Shown: positions 7,581 to 16,020 of the stretch, piece after piece
Layout: every line of letters starts with the position of its first letter
How positions within the stretch are numbered: the stretch's first letter is position 1
From: Nocardioides sp. TRM66260-LWL
Lineage (GTDB): Bacteria; Actinomycetota; Actinomycetes; Propionibacteriales; Nocardioidaceae
Assembly (NCBI RefSeq): GCF_020075545.1
Contig: NZ_JAIQZK010000001.1
Location: forward strand, 124,001-188,000
DNA length: 64,000 bases
Reading direction: 5' to 3'
Notes under the pieces: generated by a model
The model's input: the letters and a program-made list of their open reading frames with translations, nothing else
What the model was told of the DNA's origin: nothing
Databases searched by the model: none
Program-made: the position numbers and the translations under genes

Positions 7581-9218
7581 ATGACGTCCCTGCAGGAGGC
7601 GACCCGCACGCTGGTCACCCGCGGCACCGAGCTCGGTGCGCGCATCGACGGACTGATCGCCGCCGTGGAGGCCTCCCGGGGCCGTGCTCCCGACGCGCTG
7701 CTCGACGACGCCGCCACGGTCGTCGGGCGGGCCGCGTCCCGGCTCCGGCTCTCCTCCGACCACACCGTCGTCGCGATCGCGGGAGCCACGGGCTCGGGGA
7801 AGTCGTCGACCTTCAACGCGCTGACCGGGCTGGAGCTCTCGGCCGTCGGCGTGCGCCGTCCGACCACCTCATGGGCCACCGCGTGCATCTGGGGTGCCGA
7901 GGGGGCCGAGGAGGTCCTGGAGTGGCTCGGCATCCCGCCGCGTCACCAGACCACCCGCGACTCCATGCTCGACACCCGCCGCGAGACCCACGCGCTCGAC
8001 GGCGTCGTGCTGCTCGACCTGCCCGACCACGACTCCACCGAGGTCTCGCACCACCTCGAGGTCGACCGGCTCGTCGGCTTGGCCGACCTGCTCATCTGGG
8101 TGCTCGACCCGCAGAAGTACGCCGACGCCGCGATCCACGACCGCTACCTCGCGCCGATGCGCGAGCACGCGGAGGTGATGGTCGTCGTGCTTAACCACAT
8201 CGACACCGTGCCGGAGGACCGCCGCCAGTCGATGCTCGACGACGTCCGTCGGCTCGTCGACGCCGACGGACTCACCGGGGTGCCGGTGATCGCCATCTCG
8301 GCCCGGCAGGGCACGGGGCTCGACGAGCTCCGCGCCCGCATCGAGGCCCGCGTCGCCGACAAGCAGCTCACCCGCGACCGGCTGGAGGCCGATCTCCGCG
8401 ACGTCGCCGAGCGGCTCGACGGCGCGACCGGCGCACCGACCGGACGCGGCCTCGACGCCGCCCGGGTCGGCGCGGCCGACGCCGCGCTCGCCGAGGCCGC
8501 CGGCGTCCCGGTGCTGGTCGACGCCGTGCGCCGCTCCCACGAGGCCCGCGTGCGCCGGGCGGTCGGCTGGCCGCTGGTGGCCTGGACTGGCCGGCTGCGC
8601 CAGGACCCGCTCAAGCGCCTCCAGACCGAGCTCGACCTCGGTGAGGCCGGCGGTCGGCTCTCGGGCTCCGCGGCCAGCGTGCCCGCGGCCGCGGGCGTCG
8701 CTGGGGGCCGGGTCGACGCCGAGGTGCGCGGTCTGGTCGACGACGCCGCCCGCGGGCTCGGCAGCGGCTGGGCGGCACGGCTGCAGCAGCTCGGCGCCGA
8801 GGCGCTCCCGGGTCTCGCACCGCGGCTCGAGCGCGCCGTCGGCGGCGTCGACCTCGAGGCCGCGCGCCTGCCCGGATGGGCGCAGGGCGTCCGCGCCGTG
8901 CAGTGGCTGCTCCTCCTCGGCGCGCTCGGCTCCCTGGCGTGGGGCCTGACGGGCGCGGCGTCCGACGGCCTGCCAGGCGTCGGCCCCCTCTCGCTGCCGT
9001 TCGCGCTGGCCATCGGGCTGCTCGTCGTCGGGCTGGTCCTCGGACTCGTCTGCGGCGGCCGGGCCTCCGGCGCCGCCGACGAGCGTGCCGGCGCCGCCGA
9101 CGAGCGGCTGCGGGCCGCGGTGGCGGAGGTCGACCGCGAGCTCGTCACCGGCCCCCTGCAGGACGAGCTCGCGCGTCACGCCGGCGTGCGCGAGGCGCTC
9201 GGGCGCACCCTGCGCTGA
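7581..9218 (+). CDS. Dynamin-like/YfjP-family membrane GTPase (second of the pair)
   Basis: 545 residues. P-loop GATGSGKS at 68-75, G3 DLPDHDS and G4 NHID (VVVLNHIDTVPED) form a complete GTPase, with ISARQG as the G5-like loop. Two transmembrane helices near residues 435-490 (VQWLLLLGALGSLAWGL, then SLPFALAIGLLVVGLVLGL) form a hairpin, so this member is membrane-anchored while the upstream partner is largely soluble. That asymmetry is common in bacterial dynamin pairs. A GAGAGAGAG stretch precedes ATG 7581. In other actinobacteria related pairs sit near an ssb gene and ettA, as here (recalled synteny, not checked). Confidence 0.8.
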   Translation: MTSLQEATRTLVTRGTELGARIDGLIAAVEASRGRAPDALLDDAATVVGRAASRLRLSSDHTVVAIAGATGSGKSSTFNALTGLELSAVGVRRPTTSWATACIWGAEGAEEVLEWLGIPPRHQTTRDSMLDTRRETHALDGVVLLDLPDHDSTEVSHHLEVDRLVGLADLLIWVLDPQKYADAAIHDRYLAPMREHAEVMVVVLNHIDTVPEDRRQSMLDDVRRLVDADGLTGVPVIAISARQGTGLDELRARIEARVADKQLTRDRLEADLRDVAERLDGATGAPTGRGLDAARVGAADAALAEAAGVPVLVDAVRRSHEARVRRAVGWPLVAWTGRLRQDPLKRLQTELDLGEAGGRLSGSAASVPAAAGVAGGRVDAEVRGLVDDAARGLGSGWAARLQQLGAEALPGLAPRLERAVGGVDLEAARLPGWAQGVRAVQWLLLLGALGSLAWGLTGAASDGLPGVGPLSLPFALAIGLLVVGLVLGLVCGGRASGAADERAGAADERLRAAVAEVDRELVTGPLQDELARHAGVREALGRTLR

Positions 9219-9386
9219 GGTCGTCCGACGGTCGCCGGCCGGTCCTCGGCGGTCGCCGCCGGTCGTCCACAGGCACCCGCTCGACGCGCCTCTCCACCGT
9301 CTCTCCGCGCCCCTGGCCCGCCGGCGGCGCCGCGGCGCAGGCTTCCTCCGACGCCGGCATCGGGCCGGCCGCACCGAGGAGGTTCC

Positions 9387-9824
9387 ATGTCCGAGACCGT
9401 CGTGACGCTGCAGGGGTGGCTCGGCAGCGACGTCACCGTCCGTCAGGCCGGGGAGGCCCAGGTCGCCACGTTTCGGCTGGCCAGCCAGCCGCGGCGCTGG
9501 TCGCGGCGCACCGAGACCTGGGTCGACGGCGAGACCCAGTGGTACTCCGTGAGCGCCTGGCGCTCGCTCGGCGAGCACGCAGCGGCCTCGCTGCGCCGGG
9601 GCGACCCGGTCGTCCTGCACGGCCGGCTGAGCACCCGCATCTGGGTCAACAACGCCGGGGAGGAGGTCACCAGCGTCGAGGTCGAGGCCCTCCTGCTCGG
9701 CCACGACCTCGCCCGGGGCACCAGCGTCTTCACCCGCGCCACCCGAGCCGAGGCCCCCGCCCCGTCCGGCGACGCGGAGCCGAGCGCGGCGCCCTCCGAG
9801 CAGCCGGCGCAGGCGGTCGCCTGA
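9387..9824 (+). CDS. Single-stranded DNA-binding protein paralogue
   Basis: 145 residues with an OB-fold SSB domain: VVTLQGWLGSDVTV, then QVATFRLASQPRRW, ETQWYSVSAWRSLGEHAAASL and GDPVVLHGRLSTRIW, matching the conserved SSB strand pattern with its aromatic stacking residues. The tail is Ala/Pro/Glu-rich, and I see no classical DDDIPF-type C-terminal tip, so partner recruitment may differ from the housekeeping SSB. GAGGAGG just upstream of ATG 9387 gives a strong ribosome binding site. It lies between the GTPase pair and ettA. It is probably an accessory SSB, as many actinobacteria keep the main ssb in an rpsF-ssb-rpsR operon. Confidence 0.85.
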   Translation: MSETVVTLQGWLGSDVTVRQAGEAQVATFRLASQPRRWSRRTETWVDGETQWYSVSAWRSLGEHAAASLRRGDPVVLHGRLSTRIWVNNAGEEVTSVEVEALLLGHDLARGTSVFTRATRAEAPAPSGDAEPSAAPSEQPAQAVA

Positions 9825-9871
9825 GCCGCGGCGGCCGGCGCCCCGTGTGGGGCGTCGGCCCGGCCTCGCAC

Positions 9872-9877
9872 TAGGCT
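9872..9877 (+). promoter_or_regulatory. -10 of ettA (leaderless)
   Basis: TAGGCT ends 7 nt before ATG 9885, and no Shine-Dalgarno is present in those 7 nt. Confidence 0.5.
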
Positions 9878-9884
9878 CGGCGGC

Positions 9885-11567
9885 ATGGCGGATTATGTGT
9901 TCACCCTGCGCAACGTGCGGAAGGCCCACGGCGACAAGGTGGTGCTCGACGACGTCACGCTGTCGTTCCTGCACGGCGCGAAGATCGGCGTGGTCGGCCC
10001 GAACGGCACCGGCAAGTCGTCGCTGCTGCGCATCATGGCCGGGCTCGACCAGGCCAACAACGGCGACGCGCTCCTCGACCCCGAGGCGACCGTCGGCATG
10101 CTGCAGCAGGAGCCGCCGCTGACCGAGGGCAAGACCGTCCTCGAGAACGTCCAGGAGGCCGTCGGCGACGTCGTCGCCAAGCTGGCCCGGTTCAACGAGG
10201 TCTCCGAGGCGATGGGCGACCCCGACGCCGACTTCGACGCCCTGATGGCCGAGATGGGCGACCTGCAGACCGACCTCGACAACGCGAACGCCTGGGACCT
10301 CGACAGCCGTCTCGACCAGGCCATGGACGCGCTGCGCTGCCCCCCGCCGGACACCGTCGTCGACCACCTCTCCGGAGGCGAGCGGCGCCGCGTCGCGCTG
10401 TGCAAGCTGCTGCTCCAGCAGCCCGACCTGCTGCTCCTCGACGAGCCCACCAACCACCTGGACGCCGAGTCGGTCCAGTGGCTGGAGGGCCACCTCAAGA
10501 CCTACCCGGGCGCCGTCCTGGCGATCACCCACGACCGGTACTTCCTCGACAACGTCGCGGAGTGGATCCTCGAGCTCGACCGCGGCAAGACCCACCCCTA
10601 CGAGGGCAACTACTCCACCTACCTGGAGACCAAGAAGGAGCGCCTGAAGATCGAGGGGCAGAAGGACGCCAAGCGCGCCAAGATGCTCGAGAAGGAGCTC
10701 GAGTGGGTCCGGTCGAACGCGAAGGCGCGCCAGACCAAGAGCAAGTCGCGCCTGGCCCGCTACGAGGAGCTCGCGGCCGAGGCCGACAAGGCCCGCAAGA
10801 TCGACACCGCCGACATCAACATCCCGCCGGGGCCGCGCCTGGGCGACGTCGTCCTGGAGGCCAAGGGCCTCACCAAGGGCTTCGAGGGCCGCACGCTGTG
10901 GAACGACATCTCCTTCACGCTGCCCCGGGCCGGCATCGTCGGCATCGTCGGCCCGAACGGCGTCGGCAAGACCACGCTGTTCCGCATGATCACCGGCAAC
11001 GAGACGCCCGACTCCGGGGCGCTGACCGTCGGCCAGACGGTCAAGCTCTCCTACGTCGACCAGAGCCGCGGCGGCATCGACCCGAACAAGAACGTGTGGG
11101 AGGTCGTCTCCGACGGGCTCGACTTCATCAAGGTCGCCAACTTCGAGATGAACTCCCGCGCCTACGTCGCGTCCTTCGGCTTCAAGGGGCCCGACCAGCA
11201 GAAGAAGGCCGGCGTCCTCTCCGGCGGCGAGCGCAACCGGCTCAACCTGGCGCTGACCCTCAAGCAGGGCGGCAACGTGCTCCTGCTCGACGAGCCGACC
11301 AACGACCTCGACGTCGAGACCCTCTCCTCGCTGGAGGACGCGCTGCTCGACTTCCCGGGCTGCGCCGTGGTCACCTCCCACGACCGGTGGTTCCTCGACC
11401 GCATCGCCACGCACATCCTGGCGTGGGAGGGCACCGAGGAGTCCGAGGGCGCCTGGTTCTGGTTCGAGGGCAACTTCGCCTCCTACGAGGAGAACAAGAT
11501 CGAGCGGCTCGGCCCCGACGCCGCGCGACCGCACCGCGTCACCCACCGTCGTCTCACCCGCGACTGA
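9885..11567 (+). CDS. ettA: Energy-dependent translational throttle protein EttA (ABC-F)
   Basis: 560 residues with two ABC cassettes and no membrane domain. Walker A: GPNGTGKSS (first) and GPNGVGKTT (second). Signatures: LSGGERRRVALCKLL and LSGGERNRLNLALTL. Walker B: LLLLDEPTNHLD and LLLDEPTNDLD. The linker with KTHPYEGNYSTYLETKKER and the charged coiled coil after it is the arm/P-site interaction region of EttA. The protein binds the ribosomal E site and gates the first peptide bond according to ADP/ATP. The last 15 residues are Arg/His-rich. A perfect GC-rich hairpin follows. Confidence 0.95.
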   Translation: MADYVFTLRNVRKAHGDKVVLDDVTLSFLHGAKIGVVGPNGTGKSSLLRIMAGLDQANNGDALLDPEATVGMLQQEPPLTEGKTVLENVQEAVGDVVAKLARFNEVSEAMGDPDADFDALMAEMGDLQTDLDNANAWDLDSRLDQAMDALRCPPPDTVVDHLSGGERRRVALCKLLLQQPDLLLLDEPTNHLDAESVQWLEGHLKTYPGAVLAITHDRYFLDNVAEWILELDRGKTHPYEGNYSTYLETKKERLKIEGQKDAKRAKMLEKELEWVRSNAKARQTKSKSRLARYEELAAEADKARKIDTADINIPPGPRLGDVVLEAKGLTKGFEGRTLWNDISFTLPRAGIVGIVGPNGVGKTTLFRMITGNETPDSGALTVGQTVKLSYVDQSRGGIDPNKNVWEVVSDGLDFIKVANFEMNSRAYVASFGFKGPDQQKKAGVLSGGERNRLNLALTLKQGGNVLLLDEPTNDLDVETLSSLEDALLDFPGCAVVTSHDRWFLDRIATHILAWEGTEESEGAWFWFEGNFASYEENKIERLGPDAARPHRVTHRRLTRD

Positions 11568-11589
11568 GCCCGGCACCTCGCCGCACCGG

Positions 11590-11616
11590 CGGCCCGCCCC
11601 GGCTCGGGGCGGGCCG
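11590..11616 (+). terminator. Terminator of ettA
   Basis: CGGCCCGCCCCG (11590-11601) pairs perfectly with CGGGGCGGGCCG (11605-11616) around a 3-nt loop, starting 23 nt after the stop. Confidence 0.65.
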
Positions 11617-11721
11617 TCCGCGTCTCCGGTGGATCCGACGGACACGCGGGCCCATCGGGAGTACGCTCGTCCACCGAGTCGGGGTGACCCGATCGATCCA
11701 GCCGAGCCGGAGGCCCGCTTC

Positions 11722-12222
11722 ATGACCCTGCACGACGCTCCCACCCTCACCCGCCGTGGAGTCGTCCGCACGGCGGCGTGGAGCGCCCCCGCGATCGCGG
11801 TGCTGTCGGCGGCGCCGGCCTTCGCGAGCAGTGGCGTCAAGCTGCTCACGATCAGCGACGCCGGGTCGACCTACAAGGGCGTCAACTCCGGTGCGCTGAG
11901 CTGCACCGTGTCGACCACCGGTCAGGTGGCGTCCGGGACGCTGACCGTCACGGTCACCGCGCGCGCGAACGGCGCCTCCGCGCCCGTGACCACGACCTCC
12001 ACGCCGCCCGGCTGGACCGTGTCCGCTCCCAGCCCGACCACGGTCGTGTTCACCTACGCGGGCGCCATCGCCGGGGGGCAGAGCGTCGCGCTGAGCGCCA
12101 CGGTCACCTCGACCGCGCTGTTCGCCTCCTTCACGGCACTGGCGCAGGCGCCGTCCTACACCTCCTCGTCGTTCGTCCTCGCAGCGCCCAGCGGTCCGCC
12201 GACGGATCCGATCGGCATCTGA
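11722..12222 (+). CDS. Tat-exported protein with an Ig-like domain, unknown
   Basis: 166 residues from ATG 11722, with CGGAGG about 8 nt upstream. The N-terminus has a twin-arginine signal (TLTRRGVVRTAAWSAPAIAV) and a likely cleavage at AFA-SSG near residue 34. The mature part is Ser/Thr/Val-rich with alternating beta strands (SGTLTVTVTARANG, PTTVVFTYAGAIAGGQSVAL), consistent with one Ig-like or DUF11-like beta sandwich. No catalytic motif is visible. It ends 11 nt before the convergent marR gene. Export by Tat suggests it folds before secretion or binds a cofactor; neither is shown by the sequence. Confidence 0.7.
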   Translation: MTLHDAPTLTRRGVVRTAAWSAPAIAVLSAAPAFASSGVKLLTISDAGSTYKGVNSGALSCTVSTTGQVASGTLTVTVTARANGASAPVTTTSTPPGWTVSAPSPTTVVFTYAGAIAGGQSVALSATVTSTALFASFTALAQAPSYTSSSFVLAAPSGPPTDPIGI

Positions 12223-12233
12223 GCGGGGGACCC

Positions 12234-12749
12234 TCAGCGCAGCTCGCGCTCGGGGTGCTCGCCGATCAGGTGGTCGGCGACGGCGTTGAGCACCCGGCCG
12301 ACGGCGGCGAGGTCGTCGGGGTCGACGAGGTCGACGAGGTTGTCGCGCACGCCGTTGACGTGCACCGGCGCGATCCGCTCGAGCAGGTCGAGGCCGGCGG
12401 CGGTGAGCACCGCGACGATGCCGCGGCCGTCGTCGTCGGCGGAGACGCGCTCGACCAGGCCGGCCCGCTCCATCCGGGCGACGGTGTGGGTGACCCGACT
12501 GCGACTGTGCGCCAGCGACGCAGCGAGCCGGGCCATCCGCATGCGGCCCTCGCTCTCGGAGAGTCGGACGAGCACCTCGTACTCGGCCATCGAGAGGTCG
12601 CAGTGCGCGCGCAGGTCGGCGTCGAGGCGGTCCATGAGCAGCGTGGTGCCGAGGAGGAGCGCGCGCCAGGAGCGCTGCTGGTCGGCGTCGAGCCAGCGGC
12701 CGACGACGGGAGGCGGCTCGGGGGAGGGTCGGTCGGCCGAGATGCTCAC
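12234..12749 (-). CDS. MarR-family transcriptional regulator
   Basis: 171 residues. The winged helix-turn-helix is clear: LSMAEYEVLVRLSESEGRMRM, the recognition helix region LAASLAHSRSRVTHTVARMERAGLV and the wing ERVSADDDGRGIVAVLTAAG. N- and C-terminal helices form the dimer interface. Such proteins usually repress their own gene or a neighbour and release DNA on binding a phenolic or lipophilic ligand or on oxidation. The start is GTG 12749, with TACCAT (12761-12756, reverse) 6 nt upstream and an inverted repeat TGGTctgaACCA (12763-12774) just beyond, fitting autoregulation. It lies 114 nt from the thiolase gene, beyond that gene's terminator; whether it controls the thiolase is open. Confidence 0.85.
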   Translation of the reverse strand: MSISADRPSPEPPPVVGRWLDADQQRSWRALLLGTTLLMDRLDADLRAHCDLSMAEYEVLVRLSESEGRMRMARLAASLAHSRSRVTHTVARMERAGLVERVSADDDGRGIVAVLTAAGLDLLERIAPVHVNGVRDNLVDLVDPDDLAAVGRVLNAVADHLIGEHPERELR

Positions 12750-12755
12750 CCGCGG

Positions 12756-12774
12756 ATGGTAGTGGTCTGAACCA
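12756..12774 (-). promoter_or_regulatory. marR promoter and candidate MarR operator
   Basis: Reading on the reverse strand, TACCAT (-10) is 6 nt before the GTG start. A 12-nt inverted repeat, TGGT-CTGA-ACCA at 12763-12774, sits directly upstream of the -10, where a bound dimer would block RNA polymerase. Confidence 0.45.
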
Positions 12775-12803
12775 GTGGACAGGCCGTCATCCCCAGGAAC
12801 GCG

Positions 12804-12840
12804 CCAGGGCGCCCGGCCGTCGAACGGCCGGACGCCCTGG
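12804..12840 (-). terminator. Strong hairpin terminator after the thiolase gene
   Basis: CCAGGGCGCCCGGCCG (12804-12819) pairs with CGGCCGGACGCCCTGG (12825-12840), 16 bp with one mismatch and a 5-nt loop. It lies 24 nt beyond the thiolase stop, between thiolase and marR, both on the reverse strand. Confidence 0.7.
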
Positions 12841-12863
12841 TCGGGGTGCGGATGACGCCGGGG

Positions 12864-14087
12864 TCAGAGGCGCTCGAGGATGAGCGCCATGCCCATGCCG
12901 CCGCCGACGCACATGGTGATGAGCCCGGTGCTCTTGTCGTGCCACTCCAGCGAGTTCAGCAGGGTGTTCTGCAGGCGGGCGCCGGTCATGCCGAACGGGT
13001 GGCCCACCGCGATGGCGCCGCCGTTGACGTTGAGCCGGTCGAGGTCGATGCCGAGGTCCTGGTAGGACGGCACGACCTGGGCGGCGAACGCCTCGTTGAT
13101 CTCGACCAGGTCGATGTCGCCGATGCTCATGCCGGCGCTGGCCAGAGCCCGCTTGGACGCCTCGACCGGGCCGAGGCCCATGATCTCGGGGGAGAGGCCC
13201 GAGACGCCGGTGGAGACGATCCGGGCCAGCGGGGTCAGGCCGAGCTCGGCGGCCTTGGTGTCGGACATGATGACGACCGCCGCCGCGCCGTCGTTGAGGG
13301 CGCAGCAGTTGCCGGCCGTGACGACGCCGTCCTCGCGGAAGACCGGCTTGAGACCGGCGAGCGAGTCGTAGGTGACGCCGGCGCGCGGACCGTCGTCCGC
13401 CGAGACGACCGTGCCGTCGGGCGTCGTCACCGGGGTGATCTCGCGGGCCCAGAAGCCGTCGGCGATCGCCTTCTCGGCGAGGTTCTGCGAGCGGACGGCG
13501 AACTCGTCGAGCTCCTTGCGGTCGAGGCCGCGCAGGGTGGCGACGTTCTCCGCGGTCTGGCCCATGGCGATGTAGACGTCGGGCAGCAGGCCGTCCTCGC
13601 GGGGGTCGTGCCAGGCGCCCGCGCCGTTGCCGGCCTCGGAGGTCGCCTTGGTGCGGGCCTTGGCGTCGTCGAAGAGGTGGTTGTGGGTGTCGGGCCAGTG
13701 GTCGGAGGTGCCCTTGGCGAAGCGCGAGACCGTCTCGACGCCGGCCGAGACGTACACGTCGCCCTCGCCGGCCTTGATCGCGTGGAAGGCCATGCGGGTG
13801 GTCTGCACCGAGGAGGAGCAGTACCGGGTGATCGTGGTGCCGGGGACCTCGTCGTAGCCGAGGAGGACGGGCACGTTGCGGCCCATGTTGTTGCCCGACT
13901 CGCCGCCGGGCAGGCCGACGCCGAGCAGCACGTCGTCGATGGTGCGGGGGTCGAGCGCGGGGATCTTGTCGAGCGCGGCCTTGACGATGAGGGCGGCGAG
14001 GTCGTCAGGACGGAAGTCCTTGAGGGACCCCTTGTTCGCGCGACCGATCGGGCTGCGGGCCGCGGAGACGATGACTGCTTCGGGCAT
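12864..14087 (-). CDS. Thiolase (acetyl-CoA C-acyltransferase family)
   Basis: 407 residues from ATG 14087, since MPEAVIVSAARSPIGRA is the usual thiolase N-terminus; an upstream frame extension is not needed. The nucleophile C90 lies in TRYCSSSVQTTRMAF. The second-half catalytic His is in NVNGGAIAVGHPFGMTGAR, and the second Cys is in MCVGGGMGMALILERL at the C-terminus. The enzyme thiolytically cleaves 3-ketoacyl-CoA or condenses acetyl-CoA. The gap between pro-S motifs and overall length match biosynthetic/degradative thiolases of actinobacterial beta-oxidation. It diverges from an acyl-CoA thioesterase gene, supporting a role in fatty-acyl-CoA metabolism. Confidence 0.93.
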   Translation of the reverse strand: MPEAVIVSAARSPIGRANKGSLKDFRPDDLAALIVKAALDKIPALDPRTIDDVLLGVGLPGGESGNNMGRNVPVLLGYDEVPGTTITRYCSSSVQTTRMAFHAIKAGEGDVYVSAGVETVSRFAKGTSDHWPDTHNHLFDDAKARTKATSEAGNGAGAWHDPREDGLLPDVYIAMGQTAENVATLRGLDRKELDEFAVRSQNLAEKAIADGFWAREITPVTTPDGTVVSADDGPRAGVTYDSLAGLKPVFREDGVVTAGNCCALNDGAAAVVIMSDTKAAELGLTPLARIVSTGVSGLSPEIMGLGPVEASKRALASAGMSIGDIDLVEINEAFAAQVVPSYQDLGIDLDRLNVNGGAIAVGHPFGMTGARLQNTLLNSLEWHDKSTGLITMCVGGGMGMALILERL

Positions 14088-14184
14088 GGAGAGCCGACTC
14101 CCTGTGACGGAGGAACATAGACGCCTCACCCTAGCCCGCGGCCCCACCGGCGAGAACGTGTTGCACCCGTGCGAGCATCGCGGC

Positions 14185-15054
14185 GTGCGTCACGTCTACG
14201 AGTGCCCGCTGCGCTGGGCCGACATGGACCAGCTCGCCCACATCAACAACGTCTCCTACGCCGACTACCTGCAGGAGGCGCGACTGGACTTCGTCCGCGC
14301 CCTCGGCATCCCGCTGCCGGCCGGCGAGGGCCTGGTGGTCGTCCGCCAGGAGCTGCGGTTCCTCGCCCCGCTGACCTTCCGCCCCGAGCCCGTGCTGGTC
14401 TCGGTGCGGGTGATCGACGTGCGCGCGGGCTCGTTCACGCTCGCCTACGAGATCTTCGACGAGGGCCCCGACGGCCCGCGCACCTACCTCACCGGCCGGA
14501 CGCTGCTGACGCCCTTCGACCTCGGCGCGCAGCGACCCCGCCGACTGCGTCCCGACGAGGTGGCGGCCCTGCAGCCCTACCTCGAGCCCGAGGACGTCAG
14601 CCCGCCGCTGGGCCTGCCGGCGATCCGTCGCGACCCCCGCCACCGCTACCCGGTGCGGGTGCGGTTCTCCGACCTCGACCCGCTCGGTCACGTCAACAAC
14701 GTGGCGTTCGTGGAGTACCTGCAGGAGGCCCGCATCGCGGTGATCTCCCGGCTCTTCGGCGAGGTGCCCGGCACCGGGCGCGGCTCGGTGGTCGTCGGCC
14801 ACATCGACCTCGAGTACCGCCGCCAGCTGACGATGCGCCCCGAGCCCTACGAGGCGTGGACCGGCGTGGTGCGGGTCGGTCGGACGTCCACGCTGCTGGG
14901 CACCGAGATCGTCGATCCGCTCTCCGGCGAGGTCGCGGCCCGGGGTCAGGCGGTGCTGGTGTTCTTCGACGCGACGACCCAGCGCTCGGCCAGTCCGCCG
15001 CCGGAGATCCACGCGGCGCTCGTCGCCGCCGCGGCCGAGCAGGCGGCCGGCTGA
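14185..15054 (+). CDS. Double-hotdog acyl-CoA thioesterase
   Basis: 289 residues from GTG 14185 (VRHVYECPLRWADMDQLAHI). Two hotdog domains occur in tandem: LRWADMDQLAHINNVSYADY near residue 8 and VRFSDLDPLGHVNNVAFVEY near residue 160, each with the Asp and the HxNN pattern of 4-hydroxybenzoyl-CoA thioesterase-like enzymes. The fused repeat makes one polypeptide equal to the usual dimer. Both catalytic Asp positions are kept, so both sites may work. It hydrolyses acyl-CoA esters; chain length is unknown. GAGCAT 6 nt before the GTG may be a weak -10. A TTG at 14161 is an alternative start. Confidence 0.85.
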   Translation: MRHVYECPLRWADMDQLAHINNVSYADYLQEARLDFVRALGIPLPAGEGLVVVRQELRFLAPLTFRPEPVLVSVRVIDVRAGSFTLAYEIFDEGPDGPRTYLTGRTLLTPFDLGAQRPRRLRPDEVAALQPYLEPEDVSPPLGLPAIRRDPRHRYPVRVRFSDLDPLGHVNNVAFVEYLQEARIAVISRLFGEVPGTGRGSVVVGHIDLEYRRQLTMRPEPYEAWTGVVRVGRTSTLLGTEIVDPLSGEVAARGQAVLVFFDATTQRSASPPPEIHAALVAAAAEQAAG

Positions 15055-15075
15055 CCCCTCGCCCGACCGGACGCG

Positions 15076-15447
15076 TCAGTCGGCCGTGTTGACCATGAAC
15101 TGCGCCGCGTGGGTGACGTACTCCCAGAACTGGGCGTCCTGCTCGGGCGGCAGGGCGACGTCGTCGAGCGCGGCGCGGAAGTGCGTCAGCCAGCGGTCGC
15201 GTGCCTCGGCGTCGACGCGGAACGGGGCGTGGCGCATGCGCAGCCGCGGGTGCCCGCGCTGCTCGGAGTAGGTGGTGGGGCCGCCCCAGTACTGGGTGAG
15301 GAAGAGCAGGAAGCGCTCCTCGGCCGGGCCGAGGTCCTCCTCGGGGTACATCGGTCGCAGCACCTCGTCGGTGGCGACGCCCTCGTAGAAGCGGGCGACG
15401 ATCCGCTGCAGGGTGGCCTGCCCCCCGATCTCGTCGTAGAACGTCAC
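15076..15447 (-). CDS. glbO: Group II truncated haemoglobin (trHbO type)
   Basis: 123 residues. The sequence MTFYDEIGGQATLQRIVARF is the standard A/B-helix start, with B10 Tyr in FYEGVA (Y21). LTQYWGGPTTYSEQRGHPRLRMRHAPF carries the trHbO signature, with H73 as proximal haem ligand, and FWEYVTHAAQFMVN is the H helix. These haem proteins bind O2 tightly and take part in oxygen/NO chemistry or peroxidase-like reactions near the membrane. The start is GTG 15447; CACGAT 6 nt upstream may be a leaderless -10. It faces osmC divergently, so two oxidative-stress genes flank one 132-nt gap. Confidence 0.93.
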   Translation of the reverse strand: MTFYDEIGGQATLQRIVARFYEGVATDEVLRPMYPEEDLGPAEERFLLFLTQYWGGPTTYSEQRGHPRLRMRHAPFRVDAEARDRWLTHFRAALDDVALPPEQDAQFWEYVTHAAQFMVNTAD

Positions 15448-15579
15448 GTCGCCATCGTGCCAGCCGACCGGCCGTGCGCCGATCCCACCCCGGCCCACCC
15501 CGGCCCGCCCTGCGGCGTCACGTCCGACATGCCAGACTCGCGCGACCGATCGATCCGACTCGCACCCAGGAGTGAACCC

Positions 15580-16008
15580 ATGCCCGTGACCCGCGTCGCC
15601 ACCACCGACTGGGAAGGCAGCCTCTTCGAGGGCGCCGGCCGCGTCACCCTCGACTCCTCCGGCCTCGGCACCTACGACGTCTCGTGGCCCGCCCGCTCCG
15701 AGGAGCCCGGCGGCAAGACCAGCCCCGAGGAGCTCATCGCCGCCGCCCACTCGGCCTGCTTCTCGATGGCCTTCTCCAACGGCCTCGCCAAGGCCGGCAC
15801 CCCGCCGACCTCGCTGAAGACCTCGGCGGCCGTCGAGTTCACCCCCGGCACCGGCATCACGGGCATCGAGCTGACCGTCGTCGGCGTCGTCGAGGGCATC
15901 TCCGAGGACGACTTCGTCGCCGCCGCCGAGGCCGCCAAGGAGGGCTGCCCCGTCTCCAAGGCGCTCGCCGGCACCACGATCACGCTCAAGGCGTCGCTCG
16001 CGTCCTGA
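15580..16008 (+). CDS. OsmC-family peroxiredoxin
   Basis: 142 residues. ATG 15580 has AGGAG 7-8 nt upstream. The two redox cysteines of the OsmC/Ohr fold are present: C60 in AAAHSACFSMAF and C123 in EGCPVSKALAG. The N-terminal strand signature WEGSLFEGAGRV and the spacing of the cysteines favour the OsmC subgroup over Ohr. The enzyme reduces organic hydroperoxides using a dithiol donor. It diverges from the truncated haemoglobin and is followed by a 78-nt palindrome shared with the convergent mscS gene. Confidence 0.9.
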   Translation: MPVTRVATTDWEGSLFEGAGRVTLDSSGLGTYDVSWPARSEEPGGKTSPEELIAAAHSACFSMAFSNGLAKAGTPPTSLKTSAAVEFTPGTGITGIELTVVGVVEGISEDDFVAAAEAAKEGCPVSKALAGTTITLKASLAS

Positions 16009-16020
16009 GCGCGCGCGACC

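Noticed and set aside
7869..11849. A 1326-codon reverse-strand frame across the GTPase, ssb and ettA genes
   Set aside because: It is opposite several genes with unmistakable motifs and has only Val/Gly/Asp/Arg-rich antisense composition.
15420..15440. C-rich run resembling a 6C RNA loop
   Set aside because: It lies inside the truncated haemoglobin coding sequence and has no second C-rich loop or supporting stem.
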